A DNA stretch of 64,000 bases from Bradyrhizobium liaoningense (GTDB taxonomy: Bacteria > Pseudomonadota > Alphaproteobacteria > Rhizobiales > Xanthobacteraceae), in NCBI RefSeq assembly GCF_018130825.1, contig NZ_JAFCJS010000006.1, positions 124,001 to 188,000 of the forward strand, read 5' to 3'. The position numbers and the translations under genes are program-made. The notes beneath the pieces are model-generated. The model saw nothing but the letters and a program-made list of their open reading frames with translations. It was not told the origin of the DNA and ran no database searches. This document shows positions 49,471-59,010 of the stretch, piece after piece (position 1 is the stretch's first letter; every line of letters starts with the position of its first letter).

Positions 49471-49622
49471 ACCCTCTCCCCTTGCGGGAGAGGGTGGATC
49501 GCCGCATAGCGGCGAGACGGGTGAGGGGTTCTCTCCGCTCGCTCAACTCTCGTCTAGTTCGCGGAGACATACCCCTCATCCGGCGCTTCGCGCCACCTTC
49601 TCCCGCAAGGGGAGAAGGGAAG
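49471..49622. repeat. Long imperfect palindrome built of two REP-like hairpins
   Basis: CCCTCTCCCCTTGCGGGAGAGGG (partly quoted: CCCTCTCC...GGAGAGGG) at the left and CCTTCTCCC...GGGGAGAAGG at the right are each hairpins and are also inversely related to each other. Between them GTGAGGGGT and ACCCCTCAT form a further pair. The layout is a MITE-like element typical of this genus and separates the TRAP operon from the sulfatase gene. No gene is seen in 49457-49713. Confidence 0.75.
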
Positions 49623-49713
49623 AGGGCGCCGTTGCTTCTGTCCTTCCGCCAGCGATAGCAATCGACCGCGAGATGCGGTTAGATGATCGCGCCAGGCCGG
49701 GAGGAAGCAGAAA

Positions 49714-51645
49714 ATGACAGGCGCATCCAGCAACGAACCCAAGGACGCAACGCCGTCGGTCATTGCGCAGCATGATGCGATGCTGAACGCGCTGCCGTTT
49801 TCCGACACGCGGGATTTCGACGATGCCGCGCGCGGATTCCTCGGCACGATCGACAACGCGGAGATCTCCACGTCGCAAGGCCGGACGGTCTGGAGCCTGA
49901 AGCCTTACGGCTTCCTGTCCACTGAGCAGGCGCCGCCCACGGTCAACCCCAGCCTGTGGCGGCAGGCGCGGCTCAACATGCATCATGGGCTGTTCGAGGT
50001 GGTGCCCGGCGTCTACCAGGTGCGCGGGCTCGACATCGCCAACATGACGCTGATCGAGGGCGACAGTGGCGTCATCGTCGTGGACACGCTGACGTCGATC
50101 GAGGGCGCGCGCGCCGCGCTCAATCTCTACTTCAGGCATCGCGGCTTCAAGCCGGTCGCGGCCGTGATCTTCACGCATACCCACACCGATCATTGGGGCG
50201 GCGCGCGCGGCGTGCTGGAAGAGGATGCGCTCGCGACCGGACGCGTGCCGATCATCGCGCCGAACCTGTTCATGGAGCACGCGGTCTCCGAGAACATCAT
50301 CGCAGGCCCGGCGATGCTGCGCCGGGCGCAGTATCAGTTCGGGCCGTTCCTCGCCAAGGGGGCGCGGGGGCAGGTCGACAACGGACTCGGCAAGTCGATG
50401 GCGGCAGGCGGCGTTGCGCTGCTGCGACCGACCGATCTGATCATGGCGACCGGCGACAAGCGCGTGATCGACGGCGTCGAATTCGAATTCCAGATGGCGC
50501 CGAACAGCGAAGCGCCGGCGGAGATGCACTTCTTCATCCCGCGCTACAGGGTCTTGAACTTAGCTGAGAACTGCACGCACAATTTCCACAATTTGCTGCC
50601 GTTCCGCGGCGCCGATGTGCGCGATGCGCTGGCGTGGTCCAAATATCTGGGCGAGGCGCTGCAATTGTGGGACGGCAAGGTGGAGGCGATGTGCGGCCAG
50701 CACCACTGGCCGGTGTGGGGAGCTGAGCGCATCGGCACGATGATCCGCCAGCAACGCGATCTCTACAAGTTCGCGCACGACCAGACCATTCGGCTGATGA
50801 ACCATGGCCTCAACGCCGCCGAGATCGCCGAGACGATCCAGCTGCCGAAGAGCCTGGAGGGCGCCTGGCACGGCCGCGGCTATTACGGCCACATCCGCCA
50901 CAATGTGAAGGCGATCTACCAGAAATATCTCGGCTGGTACGACGCCAATCCGGTCAATCTCGATCCGCTGCCGCCGGTGGCGTCGGGCAAGAAGTATGTC
51001 GAGTATATGGGCGGCGCGGACGCCATCCTCGCGCGGGCACGGGCGGATTTTGACAAGGGCGAATTCCGCTTCGTCGCGCAGGCGCTCGGCCATCTCGTCT
51101 TCGCCGAGCCGGACAATGCGGCGGCGCGTCACCTGCTGGCCGATACGCTGGAGCAGCTCGGCTATGCCGCCGAGAGCTCGACCTGGCGCAACGCCTATCT
51201 GTTCGGCGCGCAGGAATTGCGCCAGGGCATGCCGAAGACGCCGCCACGGCCGCCGATGCCGCGCGAGACGCTGGCGGCACTGCGTACCTCGCAGCTCTGG
51301 GACGTGCTCGGCATCCGCCTCAACGGCCCCAAGGCGGAAGGAAAGCACATCGTGCTGAACTGGAGCTTTTCCGACACCGGTGAGACCTTCGTGCTCAATC
51401 TGGAGAATTGCGCGCTGACCTATGCCGAGGGTGTGCAGGCGGAACGCGCGGATGCCAGCTTCACGCTGGCGCGCGCGACGCTCGATGAAGTCATCGCGAA
51501 GCTGACGAGCTTTCCGGAGGCGGTCGCTGCCGGCAAGGTCAAGCTGGCGGGCAATCCGATGAAGCTCGCCGAACTGATGGGATTGATGGACGAATTTCCG
51601 AGGATGTTCGAGATCGTCGAGCCGAAGCGGGCGGGGGTGGGGTAG
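49714..51645 (+). CDS. Alkylsulfatase-type metallo-beta-lactamase hydrolase (SdsA/BDS1 family)
   Basis: This is a 643-residue enzyme. The zinc motif THTHTDHWGG (usually THSHxDHxGG) lies in the N-terminal MBL domain. Later motifs ENCTHNFHNLLPFRG and GQHHWPVWG belong to the dinuclear zinc site of class III alkylsulfatases. A dimerisation helical domain (about 370-510) and a C-terminal SCP2-like domain (about 515-640) complete the family layout. It would cleave primary or secondary alkyl sulfates to alcohol and sulfate. There is no signal peptide, unlike Pseudomonas SdsA1. The substrate is inferred. Confidence 0.9.
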   Translation: MTGASSNEPKDATPSVIAQHDAMLNALPFSDTRDFDDAARGFLGTIDNAEISTSQGRTVWSLKPYGFLSTEQAPPTVNPSLWRQARLNMHHGLFEVVPGVYQVRGLDIANMTLIEGDSGVIVVDTLTSIEGARAALNLYFRHRGFKPVAAVIFTHTHTDHWGGARGVLEEDALATGRVPIIAPNLFMEHAVSENIIAGPAMLRRAQYQFGPFLAKGARGQVDNGLGKSMAAGGVALLRPTDLIMATGDKRVIDGVEFEFQMAPNSEAPAEMHFFIPRYRVLNLAENCTHNFHNLLPFRGADVRDALAWSKYLGEALQLWDGKVEAMCGQHHWPVWGAERIGTMIRQQRDLYKFAHDQTIRLMNHGLNAAEIAETIQLPKSLEGAWHGRGYYGHIRHNVKAIYQKYLGWYDANPVNLDPLPPVASGKKYVEYMGGADAILARARADFDKGEFRFVAQALGHLVFAEPDNAAARHLLADTLEQLGYAAESSTWRNAYLFGAQELRQGMPKTPPRPPMPRETLAALRTSQLWDVLGIRLNGPKAEGKHIVLNWSFSDTGETFVLNLENCALTYAEGVQAERADASFTLARATLDEVIAKLTSFPEAVAAGKVKLAGNPMKLAELMGLMDEFPRMFEIVEPKRAGVG

Positions 51646-51661
51646 GGACCACACATTCAGT

Positions 51662-51687
51662 GTCGTCCCGGCCTGCGCCGGGACGAC
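51662..51687. terminator. Strong hairpin between convergent genes
   Basis: GTCGTCCCGGC (51662-51672) and GCCGGGACGAC (51677-51687) form a perfect 11-bp stem with loop CTGC. This short element is also a frequent repeat in Bradyrhizobium. No U-tract is present. Confidence 0.55.
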
Positions 51688-51706
51688 GACTGAGATTGTA
51701 GCTGCC

Positions 51707-52777
51707 TTACTCCGCGCTGCTCACCAGCTTGATCCGCGGTGCTTGCTCCTCGGTCAGGCTGCGATAGGCGGCGAGGTAGTCCAGCGCCATCCGCCGCGCC
51801 GTGAAGCGCGTCTCGAACTGCTTGCGGATCGCGGCGCGGCTCAGTTGCGGAAGCCGCTTGACGACGCCGGCGGCGCTGATGACGTCCTCGACGACGAAAC
51901 CGGTCAGGCCCTCGTCGATGATTTCAGGCACCGAGCCGCGATTGAAGGCGATCACCGGCGTTCCGCAGGCCATGGCCTCGATCATCACGAGGCCGAACGG
52001 CTCCGGCCAATCGATCGGCAGTAGAAGCGCAAGCGCGCCGCTCAGGAAGTCCGACTTTTCGTGATCGCTGATCTCGCCGATGAACTCCACCAGCGGATTG
52101 TTCTCGATCATCGGCTTGATCAGCTCGTCATAATAGTCCTGGTCGGCACGATCGACCTTGGCCGCGATCTTTAGCGGGATGCCGCAATGGGTCGCGATCT
52201 TGATGGCGCGGTCGACGCCCTTCTCCGGCGCGATGCGGCCGAGCACGGCGAGGTATTCCTGTTTCACCGGCTTCGGCGTCAGCAGGTTCTCCGGCAGGCC
52301 GTGGTGGATCGTCGTCACCCAGTTCGCCTGCGGCACCGGCCGCCGCTGCGCGTTCGAGATCGAGATGACAGGCATCTTGGAGAAGGTGTGGAAGACGGGC
52401 TGATGCTCCGGCAGGTCGAGCCGGCCGTGCAGCGTGGTCACGAACGGTGTCGGCTGGCGGTGAAACAGCGACCACGGATAGTAATCGAGATGGAAGTGGA
52501 GGAAGTCGAACTCCTCGTCGTCACATTTCTGCCGCACGCGCTCCAGGAGCACCATGTGCAGGGCGTTGGGGTCTCGTACGGAACCGTCGAGGCGAAGCGC
52601 CCGCGGCCATAATGCATCGAGCTTTGCAGATGTCTGCGAGTCGCCGCTGGCAAACAGCGTCACGTCATGTCCCAGGGCTACCAACTCTTCCGTCAACCAA
52701 TGCACCACCCGCTCAGTGCCGCCATACAGCTTGGGTGGAACAGCCTCCGTCAACGGAGCTACCTGCGCGATGCGCAT
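51707..52777 (-). CDS. Family 4 glycosyltransferase
   Basis: This is a 356-residue GT-B fold enzyme. The N-terminus MRIAQVAPLTEAVPPKLYGG has the usual loop of GT4 enzymes, and EPFGLVMIEAMACGTPVIAF is the E-x7-E nucleotide-sugar site. It transfers a sugar to an unknown acceptor, maybe a glycolipid or an oligosaccharide. The ATG at 52777 has GGAGAAGG upstream. Two following genes on the other strand, an ABC exporter and a debranching-type enzyme, suggest a sugar-related locus, although they are divergent. Confidence 0.88.
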   Translation of the reverse strand: MRIAQVAPLTEAVPPKLYGGTERVVHWLTEELVALGHDVTLFASGDSQTSAKLDALWPRALRLDGSVRDPNALHMVLLERVRQKCDDEEFDFLHFHLDYYPWSLFHRQPTPFVTTLHGRLDLPEHQPVFHTFSKMPVISISNAQRRPVPQANWVTTIHHGLPENLLTPKPVKQEYLAVLGRIAPEKGVDRAIKIATHCGIPLKIAAKVDRADQDYYDELIKPMIENNPLVEFIGEISDHEKSDFLSGALALLLPIDWPEPFGLVMIEAMACGTPVIAFNRGSVPEIIDEGLTGFVVEDVISAAGVVKRLPQLSRAAIRKQFETRFTARRMALDYLAAYRSLTEEQAPRIKLVSSAE

Positions 52778-53052
52778 CTCACCTTCTCCTCTGCGATCAT
52801 GGATGTTGAAACCCCCGCCTGTACGGCACCGGCAATGCCAGCGAAGGGAACGTTCCCGCACTTGCGAAGTTCCTTCTCCCGAACGTTACTTATTCGACAC
52901 GTTGGGCGTTGGTCGCGATGATGCCATGACATCTTCGCAGATCGTCCGCATCCGCATGTCGTGATCACAAGCCCGGGAACCGGGACGAAGCGGTCGATGT
53001 TCAAGTCGATCAGTACAAATTGAAAAACCAAAAACGACGGGGCGATAGCCAT

Positions 53053-54816
53053 ATGGATCAGCTTTCTGGATACGCGCGCAGGCCATTTGCCTTTGTCTTG
53101 CGCTATCTCAGGCGTCGCCTCGCCTCACATCTCGTGATTCTGACCGCGGTCGTGGCGGCCGTTGCCTGCTCCGTGGGCACGCAGTACGGCGTCAAATCCC
53201 TGGTCGACAGTCTGTCGGCGGGAACTTCGCATGGCGGCAGTGTATGGCTGGCATTCCTTCTGCTCATGTCACTAATCGCGGCCGACAACTTCCTATGGCG
53301 GATCGCGAGCTGGACCGCGAGCTTTACCTTCGTTCGCGTCACCGGCGATCTCAGGCGCGACATCTTTCGCCATCTGACCGGGCACGCGCCCAGCTATTTC
53401 TCCGATCGCATGCCCGGCATGCTGACGAGCCGCATCACCGCGACCTCGAACGCGGTGTTCACGGTCGAGAACATGTTCGTCTGGAACGTCCTGCCGCCGT
53501 GCATTGCCACAATTGCGGCAATCATGCTGATCGGAACCGTCAGTCCCTACATGGCGCTCGGCCTGATCGTGATCGCCGGCGGCATGGTGATCGCGATGTT
53601 CCATCTGGCCGCCGCCGGCAAGCCGCTGCACGACGACTTCGCCGACAAGGCGGCTGTCGTCGACGGCGAGATGATCGACGTCATCAGCAACATGCCGCTG
53701 GTCCGCGCCTTCTGCGGCATCAGCCATGAGCATGAGCGGTTCGATGCCACCGTCAATCGCGAGCTCACCGCGCGCGGCCGCAGCCTGCGCTATCTCGAGA
53801 AGCTGCGGCTGACCCATGCCGGCGTGACCGTTGTCCTGACCGTGGCGCTGATGGCCTGGGCCATCACGCTCTGGCAGCAGGGCGAGGCGACCACCGGCGA
53901 CGTCGTGCTGGTCTGCACGCTCGGCCTCTCCATCCTCAATGCGACGCGCGATCTGGCGGTGGCGTTGGTCGACGTCACCCAGCACGTCGCGCGGCTGACG
54001 GAGGCGATTGCGACGCTTCTGGTTCCGCACGAATTGCGCGACCATCCCGAGGCCGGACCCCTGGTCAAGAGCGGCGCCGCGATCGCGTTCAACAACGTCA
54101 CCTTCGGCTATCCCGGCGGTGAGAAGATATTCGAGCGCTTCAGCCTGCGGCTGCAGCCCGGCCAGCGCGTCGGCCTGGTCGGCCACTCCGGCGGCGGCAA
54201 GTCGACGCTGTTCACGCTGCTTCAGCGCTTCTACGATGTCGACGAGGGTAGCGTCACCATCGACGGTCAGGACATTTCCAAGGTGACCCAGCTGAGCCTG
54301 CGCGAGGCGATCTCGGTGGTGCCGCAGGATATTTCCTTGTTTCATCGCTCGATCCGCGAGAATATCCGGTATGGGCGGCCGAACGCGACCGACGACGAGG
54401 TGCTGCGCGCGGCGATCGCGGCGCGCTGCGACTTCGTCGAGAGCCTGCCCGAGGGCCTCGACACCATGGTCGGCGACCGCGGTGTGAAGATGTCCGGCGG
54501 CCAGCGTCAGCGCATCGCAATCGCGCGCGCCTTCCTGAAGGACGCGCCGATCCTGCTGCTCGACGAGGCCACGGCCGCGCTCGACAGCGAGTCCGAGGAG
54601 GCGATCCGCGAGGCGTTGACACGCCTGATGCGCGGCCGCACCGTGGTTGCGATTGCGCATCGCCTCGCGACCCTGCGCAATTTCGATCGCGTGGTGGTGC
54701 TGAAGGCCGGCAGGATCATCGAGGACGGCGCGCCCGACCGCTTGATGCAGGGCCACGGTCCCTACCGTGAGCTGGTGACGCAGGAGATGAGCCGGCTCGC
54801 GAAAGTCGCCGCGTAA
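53053..54816 (+). CDS. ABC exporter, fused membrane and ATPase domains
   Basis: This is a protein of about 587 residues. Six helices cover about 1-310. The ATPase part has Walker A GHSGGGKST, the Q-loop VVPQDISLFH, signature MSGGQRQRIAIARA and Walker B ILLLDEATAALD. It is an MsbA/lipid-A-exporter type half transporter and works as a homodimer. The ATG at 53053 is preferred over a TTG at 53020, which has no ribosome binding site. It lies 57 bases before a glucosidase-type gene, so they could be one operon for export of a glycoconjugate. Confidence 0.88.
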   Translation: MDQLSGYARRPFAFVLRYLRRRLASHLVILTAVVAAVACSVGTQYGVKSLVDSLSAGTSHGGSVWLAFLLLMSLIAADNFLWRIASWTASFTFVRVTGDLRRDIFRHLTGHAPSYFSDRMPGMLTSRITATSNAVFTVENMFVWNVLPPCIATIAAIMLIGTVSPYMALGLIVIAGGMVIAMFHLAAAGKPLHDDFADKAAVVDGEMIDVISNMPLVRAFCGISHEHERFDATVNRELTARGRSLRYLEKLRLTHAGVTVVLTVALMAWAITLWQQGEATTGDVVLVCTLGLSILNATRDLAVALVDVTQHVARLTEAIATLLVPHELRDHPEAGPLVKSGAAIAFNNVTFGYPGGEKIFERFSLRLQPGQRVGLVGHSGGGKSTLFTLLQRFYDVDEGSVTIDGQDISKVTQLSLREAISVVPQDISLFHRSIRENIRYGRPNATDDEVLRAAIAARCDFVESLPEGLDTMVGDRGVKMSGGQRQRIAIARAFLKDAPILLLDEATAALDSESEEAIREALTRLMRGRTVVAIAHRLATLRNFDRVVVLKAGRIIEDGAPDRLMQGHGPYRELVTQEMSRLAKVAA

Positions 54817-54873
54817 GCCCGACGGTCGCGTTCGCGTTGGTTGCGTCTCGAAACAAGCGCAGGGGAGCAGCTC

Positions 54874-57078
54874 ATGGCATCCGAAGTCGTCACCAAGTTC
54901 GTCTCTGTGACGCGGACCGTGGAGCAGGTCGTAGAGCAGCCCTTCTATATCCCGATGACGGGGCCGTCGGCGCGACCGCGACGCTCGCTCAAGCACGATG
55001 ACACCTTCATCGTGCTCGACAGTCATGGCGACATCGGCGCATCGGCCGGCGGGCCGGACGGGCTGTTTCACCACGACACCCGTTATCTCGCGCGGCTGGA
55101 GCTCGTGCTCGACGATCTCCAGCCGCTGCTGCTCGGCTCCAACCTGCGCGACGACAATTCGGCGCTGACGGTCGATCTCACCAACCCCGACATCTACCGC
55201 GAGGGCAGCCTCGTGCTGCAAAAGGACCTGCTGCACATCGTGCGCACGGTCTTCCTGTGGCGCGGCACGGCCTATCAGCGCATCGGCGTGCAGAACCACG
55301 GCGACCGGCCTGCCAGCTTCGAGCTGACGCTGCTGTTCGACAACGACTTCGCCGATCTGTTCGAGGTCCGCGGCGAGCGGCGCCCGCGCCGCGGGACCGG
55401 TACGAGCCGGTTGCTCGGGCCGACCGACGTGCTGTTCGAATATCGCGGTCTCGACGATTGCGAGCGCACCACGGGTTTGCATTTCGATCCGCGTCCGACG
55501 CGGCTTTCGGTCAATGCCGCCACCTGGCAGCTCGAGCTCGATCCGCACCAGTCGAAATCGCTGTTCGTGGCGGCGTCGTGCAACCGGCCGATCGCGGAGA
55601 AGCCGGCGCGCTTCTTCAGGGGCCTGCTCGCCCACCGCCGCGAGATGCGGCAGTCGACCATGGGCGCGGCGAGCATCGAGACCTCCAACAACATCTTCAA
55701 CGAGGTGCTGTGCCAGGCCATGGCCGACCTCAACATGCTGATGACGGAGACGCCGCAGGGCCGCTATCCCTATGCCGGCATTCCCTGGTACTCGACGACC
55801 TTCGGGCGCGACGGACTGATCACCGCGCTGCAGATGCTGTGGATCGATCCGCGGATCGCCAAGGGCGTGCTCAGGCGGCTCGCGCATTTCCAGGCCAGGG
55901 CGATCGATCCGCTGGCCGATGCCGCGCCCGGAAAGATCCTGCACGAGATGCGCGGCGGCGAGATGGCGGCGCTGCGCGAGGTGCCGTTCGCGCAATATTA
56001 CGGCAGCGTCGATTCCACCGCGCTGTTCGTGCTGCTCGCCGGCAGCTATTTCGAGCGCACCGGTGACGTGAAGACCCTGATCGAGCTGTGGCCCGCGATC
56101 GAGGCGGGGCTCGCCTGGATCGACGGTCCCGGCGATCCCGACCACGACGGCTTCGTCGAATACCAGCGCGCGACGGAGAAGGGGCTCGCCAACCAGGGCT
56201 GGAAAGACTCCTACGACGCGATCTTCCACGCCGACGGCCAGCTCGCGGAAGGCAATATCGCGCTCGCGGAGGTCCAGGGCTACGTCTATATGGCGAAGCA
56301 GCTGGCGGCGCGATGCGCGCTGCGCCTCGGCAAGCCGGACCTCGTGCGCAAGTTCGAGGCCGAAGCCAAGGCACTGGCCGAGCGCTTCGAGCAGGCGTTC
56401 TGGTGCGAGGAGCTCGGCACCTACGCCCTGGCCCTCGACGGCAAGAAGCGGCCCTGCAAGGTGCGGACCTCCAATGCCGGGCAGGTGCTGTTCAGCGGCA
56501 TGATCCGGGAGGACCGCGCCCGTCTCGTCGCCGCAGACCTGATGCGGCCGCATTTCTTCTCGGGCTGGGGCATCCGCACGGTCGCTGTCGGCGAGGTGCG
56601 CTACAACCCGATGTCCTATCACGACGGCTCGATCTGGCCGCACGACAACGCGCTGATCGCGCTTGGCCTCGCGCGCTACGGCCTCAAGCATTCGGTGGCG
56701 CATGTCTTCAAGGGACTGTTCGACGCCGCCACCTATATGGATTTGCGCAGGCTGCCCGAATTGTTCTGCGGTTTCCGGCGCGAGAAGCGGCGCGGCCCGA
56801 CGCTCTATCCGGTCGCCTGCGCGCCGCAGGCCTGGGCCAGCGCGACGCCGTTCACGCTGCTGGAGGCGGCGCTGGGCATCGAGTTCGACGTGGCGCGCGG
56901 CGAGATTCGCCTGCGCAATCCGCATCTGCCGGCGTTCCTGAACGAGGTCATCCTGCACGACCTGCGCCTCGGCGATTCCAGCGTGGATCTGCGCGTCAGC
57001 CGCCACGGCGACGACGTTGCGCTGGAGGTGCTGCGCACGCGCGGCCAGATCCAGGTCTCGATCGTGCTGGCGCGCTAG
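54874..57078 (+). CDS. Amylo-alpha-1,6-glucosidase / glycogen-debranching-type enzyme
   Basis: This is a protein of about 734 residues. The N-terminal domain (about 30-250) is the GDE_N_bis type (DDTFIVLDSHGDIGASAGGP, GLFHHDTRYLARLELVL). The C-terminal domain is an (alpha/alpha)6 barrel with IPWYSTTFGRDGLITALQML, KDSYDAIFHADG and PMSYHDGSIWPHDNALIA, as in GH63/GH133-like glucosidases. It probably removes alpha-1,6 branches or trims a glucan. The ATG at 54874 has AGGGGAG upstream. It follows the ABC exporter and is followed by a PRC-barrel gene at 23 bases. Confidence 0.88.
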   Translation: MASEVVTKFVSVTRTVEQVVEQPFYIPMTGPSARPRRSLKHDDTFIVLDSHGDIGASAGGPDGLFHHDTRYLARLELVLDDLQPLLLGSNLRDDNSALTVDLTNPDIYREGSLVLQKDLLHIVRTVFLWRGTAYQRIGVQNHGDRPASFELTLLFDNDFADLFEVRGERRPRRGTGTSRLLGPTDVLFEYRGLDDCERTTGLHFDPRPTRLSVNAATWQLELDPHQSKSLFVAASCNRPIAEKPARFFRGLLAHRREMRQSTMGAASIETSNNIFNEVLCQAMADLNMLMTETPQGRYPYAGIPWYSTTFGRDGLITALQMLWIDPRIAKGVLRRLAHFQARAIDPLADAAPGKILHEMRGGEMAALREVPFAQYYGSVDSTALFVLLAGSYFERTGDVKTLIELWPAIEAGLAWIDGPGDPDHDGFVEYQRATEKGLANQGWKDSYDAIFHADGQLAEGNIALAEVQGYVYMAKQLAARCALRLGKPDLVRKFEAEAKALAERFEQAFWCEELGTYALALDGKKRPCKVRTSNAGQVLFSGMIREDRARLVAADLMRPHFFSGWGIRTVAVGEVRYNPMSYHDGSIWPHDNALIALGLARYGLKHSVAHVFKGLFDAATYMDLRRLPELFCGFRREKRRGPTLYPVACAPQAWASATPFTLLEAALGIEFDVARGEIRLRNPHLPAFLNEVILHDLRLGDSSVDLRVSRHGDDVALEVLRTRGQIQVSIVLAR

Positions 57079-57101
57079 CGGCGCGCGGTGAGGAGGGTGT
57101 T

Positions 57102-57635
57102 ATGCGTGCGGCCAGATGGTTAGTCCTGAGCGCGATCGTCGCAGGCCTGACGGTCGCGGTATCCCGCGCTGCGGAGGAGTTGCCTGCAGGGGCTCCGACT
57201 GCTCCGCCCAGTGAAGCGAATGCGCCGGCGACGGCTCAGCCGCCGGCTTCCACCGTGCCTGTGACGCCAAAAGATGCCGCGCCGCCGCCGTCGGTCACCA
57301 TCATCGGCGCGAGCGATGCACATGGCGTGCTCGGCCGCGACGTGCGCAGCGCCGCGGACGAGGACATGGGCCGCATCGTCGATGTCATCGTCGACCGGGA
57401 CGGGCACGTGCGCGCGGCGGTGATCGATTTCGGCGGCTTCCTCGGCGTCGGCAGCCGCAAGATCGTGGTGGACTGGAACGCGATGCGGTTCGGCAAGATC
57501 GCCAACAAGAAGGACAGCATCACGCTGGAACTGACCAAGGCGCAGGTCGCGGCCGCGCCGGAATACAAGGAAGACACGCCGATGGTCGTGCTCGGCGCGT
57601 CCGGCAGCCTTCAACCGCTGCAATCGATCCAGTGA
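57102..57635 (+). CDS. Secreted PRC-barrel domain protein
   Basis: This is a 177-residue protein with signal peptide RWLVLSAIVAGLTVAVSRAA. A Pro/Ala/Thr-rich linker (30-60) is followed by a PRC-barrel (about 75-155: LGRDVRSAADEDMGRIVDVI, VRAAVIDFGGFLGVGSRKI). PRC barrels in rhizobia often respond to stress and are of unknown function; here it should be periplasmic. The Shine-Dalgarno AGGAGGG is strong. It is the third gene of a likely operon after the ABC exporter and the debranching-type enzyme. Confidence 0.82.
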   Translation: MRAARWLVLSAIVAGLTVAVSRAAEELPAGAPTAPPSEANAPATAQPPASTVPVTPKDAAPPPSVTIIGASDAHGVLGRDVRSAADEDMGRIVDVIVDRDGHVRAAVIDFGGFLGVGSRKIVVDWNAMRFGKIANKKDSITLELTKAQVAAAPEYKEDTPMVVLGASGSLQPLQSIQ

Positions 57636-57658
57636 GGTGCCGGGAGGGCTGACCGCCT

Positions 57659-58972
57659 GTGCTGTTGTCCAGGAAGCCGAACCATGCAGATCGCGATGGC
57701 CACGTTGAACCGGACAACGTCGCCGCGCTGCCGCCTATGGGCATTCCGGCGCCGTCGCGTCAGAGCCTGCGCGGCCTCGACTGGTTCATCTTCTTCCTCG
57801 CCGACGTGCAGACCGGCTTCGGTCCCTTCATCGCGGTCTACCTGACGACGCAGAAATGGACCCAGGTCGAGATCGGCCTCGTGCTGTCGATCGGCGGCAT
57901 CGTCGCCCTGATCGGACAGATGCCGGGCGGCGCGATCATCGATGCGGCGAAATCCGAGCGGCTGGTCGCAGCGCTCGCGATCGCGACCATCGGCGCCTGC
58001 GCGCTCGCCTATGCCGCGATGCCGGTCTTCGCCGTGGTGGTGACGGCTGCCACCCTGCATGCGATGGCGAGCTGCGTGCTGGGGCCGGCGATCGCGGCGA
58101 TCAGCCTCGGCCTGGTCGGTCCGCTCGCGATCGGAGAGCGGCTCGGCCGCAACGCGCGGTTTGCCTCGCTCGGCAACGGCGTCGCCGCTGCCGTGATGGG
58201 CACCGCCGGATATCTGCTGTCGAGCCGCTCGGTGTTCCTCGTCACCTTCCTGCTCGCGATCCCGACCCTGATCGCGCTGTCGCGCATCCGCGAGGAGGAG
58301 GTCGACATCAGGCGCTGTCACGGCGAGATGCCGCCGGAAGCCGCCGACCGCGGCGACACCAATGTCTGGCATCTGATCCGGCAGCGGCCGCTGATCGTCT
58401 TCGCTCTCAGCGTGCTGCTGCTGCAACTTGCGAACGCGGCGATGATGCCGCTGATGGCGAGCGCGGTGACGGCGCGGTCGAGCCAGTGGGCGACGGTGCT
58501 GGTCGCGGCCTGCATCATCGTGCCGCAGGCGATCGTGGCGCTGCTGTCACCGACCGTCGGGCGCAAGGCGCAAGCCTGGGGCCGCCGGCCGCTGCTGTTG
58601 ATCGGATTCGGCGCGCTGACGATTCGCGGTCTGCTGTTCGCGACCGTGCGCGATCCCTATCTGCTGGTCGCGGTGCAGGTGTTCGACGGCATCACCGCGG
58701 CGGTGTTCGCGGTGATGATTCCGCTGATCGTCGCCGACGTCGCCTTCGGCAGCGGCCATTTCAACCTGGCGCAGGGCATCGTCGGCACTGCGACCGGCAT
58801 CGGCGCGTCGCTGAGCACGGCGCTCGGCGGCTATGTCAGCGACAAGTTCGGAAACGCCACGGCCTTCATCGGGCTGTCCGGCGTCGCCGCGACGGGGCTG
58901 CTGCTGATCCTGCTCGTGATGCCGGAGACGAGGCGCACCGGCATGACCGCGACCAAAGAAATGGCCGGCTGA
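57659..58972 (+). CDS. MFS transporter
   Basis: This is a protein of about 437 residues with 12 hydrophobic segments, starting with WFIFFLADVQTGFGPFIAVYL. The pattern fits a major facilitator subgroup; PGGAIIDAAKSERLV is its loop 2-3 motif. The substrate is unknown. The GTG at 57659 has GGGAGGG at 10 bases, so I prefer it, although an ATG at 57737 is closer to the first helix; the extra 26 residues are hydrophilic. It lies 23 bases behind the PRC-barrel gene and is probably co-transcribed. Confidence 0.82.
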   Translation: MLLSRKPNHADRDGHVEPDNVAALPPMGIPAPSRQSLRGLDWFIFFLADVQTGFGPFIAVYLTTQKWTQVEIGLVLSIGGIVALIGQMPGGAIIDAAKSERLVAALAIATIGACALAYAAMPVFAVVVTAATLHAMASCVLGPAIAAISLGLVGPLAIGERLGRNARFASLGNGVAAAVMGTAGYLLSSRSVFLVTFLLAIPTLIALSRIREEEVDIRRCHGEMPPEAADRGDTNVWHLIRQRPLIVFALSVLLLQLANAAMMPLMASAVTARSSQWATVLVAACIIVPQAIVALLSPTVGRKAQAWGRRPLLLIGFGALTIRGLLFATVRDPYLLVAVQVFDGITAAVFAVMIPLIVADVAFGSGHFNLAQGIVGTATGIGASLSTALGGYVSDKFGNATAFIGLSGVAATGLLLILLVMPETRRTGMTATKEMAG

Positions 58973-58989
58973 AGGACTTCGGCCGGCCA
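58962..58989. terminator. Hairpin between the MFS gene and fixK2
   Basis: TGGCCGGC (58962-58969) pairs with GCCGGCCA (58982-58989); the TGA of the MFS gene is in the loop. It sits between convergent genes. There is no U-tract. Confidence 0.45.
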
Positions 58990-59010
58990 AGTAGGCAGGG
59001 AGGAAGAAAG

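Noticed and set aside
47246..49579. A 777-codon minus-strand frame over the TRAP permease gene
   Set aside because: Composition dominated by Arg, His, Gln and Asp, with no domain; antisense to a conserved membrane protein.
53293..57006. A 1237-codon open frame on the minus strand across the ABC exporter and debranching-enzyme genes
   Set aside because: It is antisense to two clearly conserved genes. Long antisense open frames are expected in GC-rich DNA with G/C-biased third positions. Its protein is Arg/His/Ala-rich with no recognisable domain.
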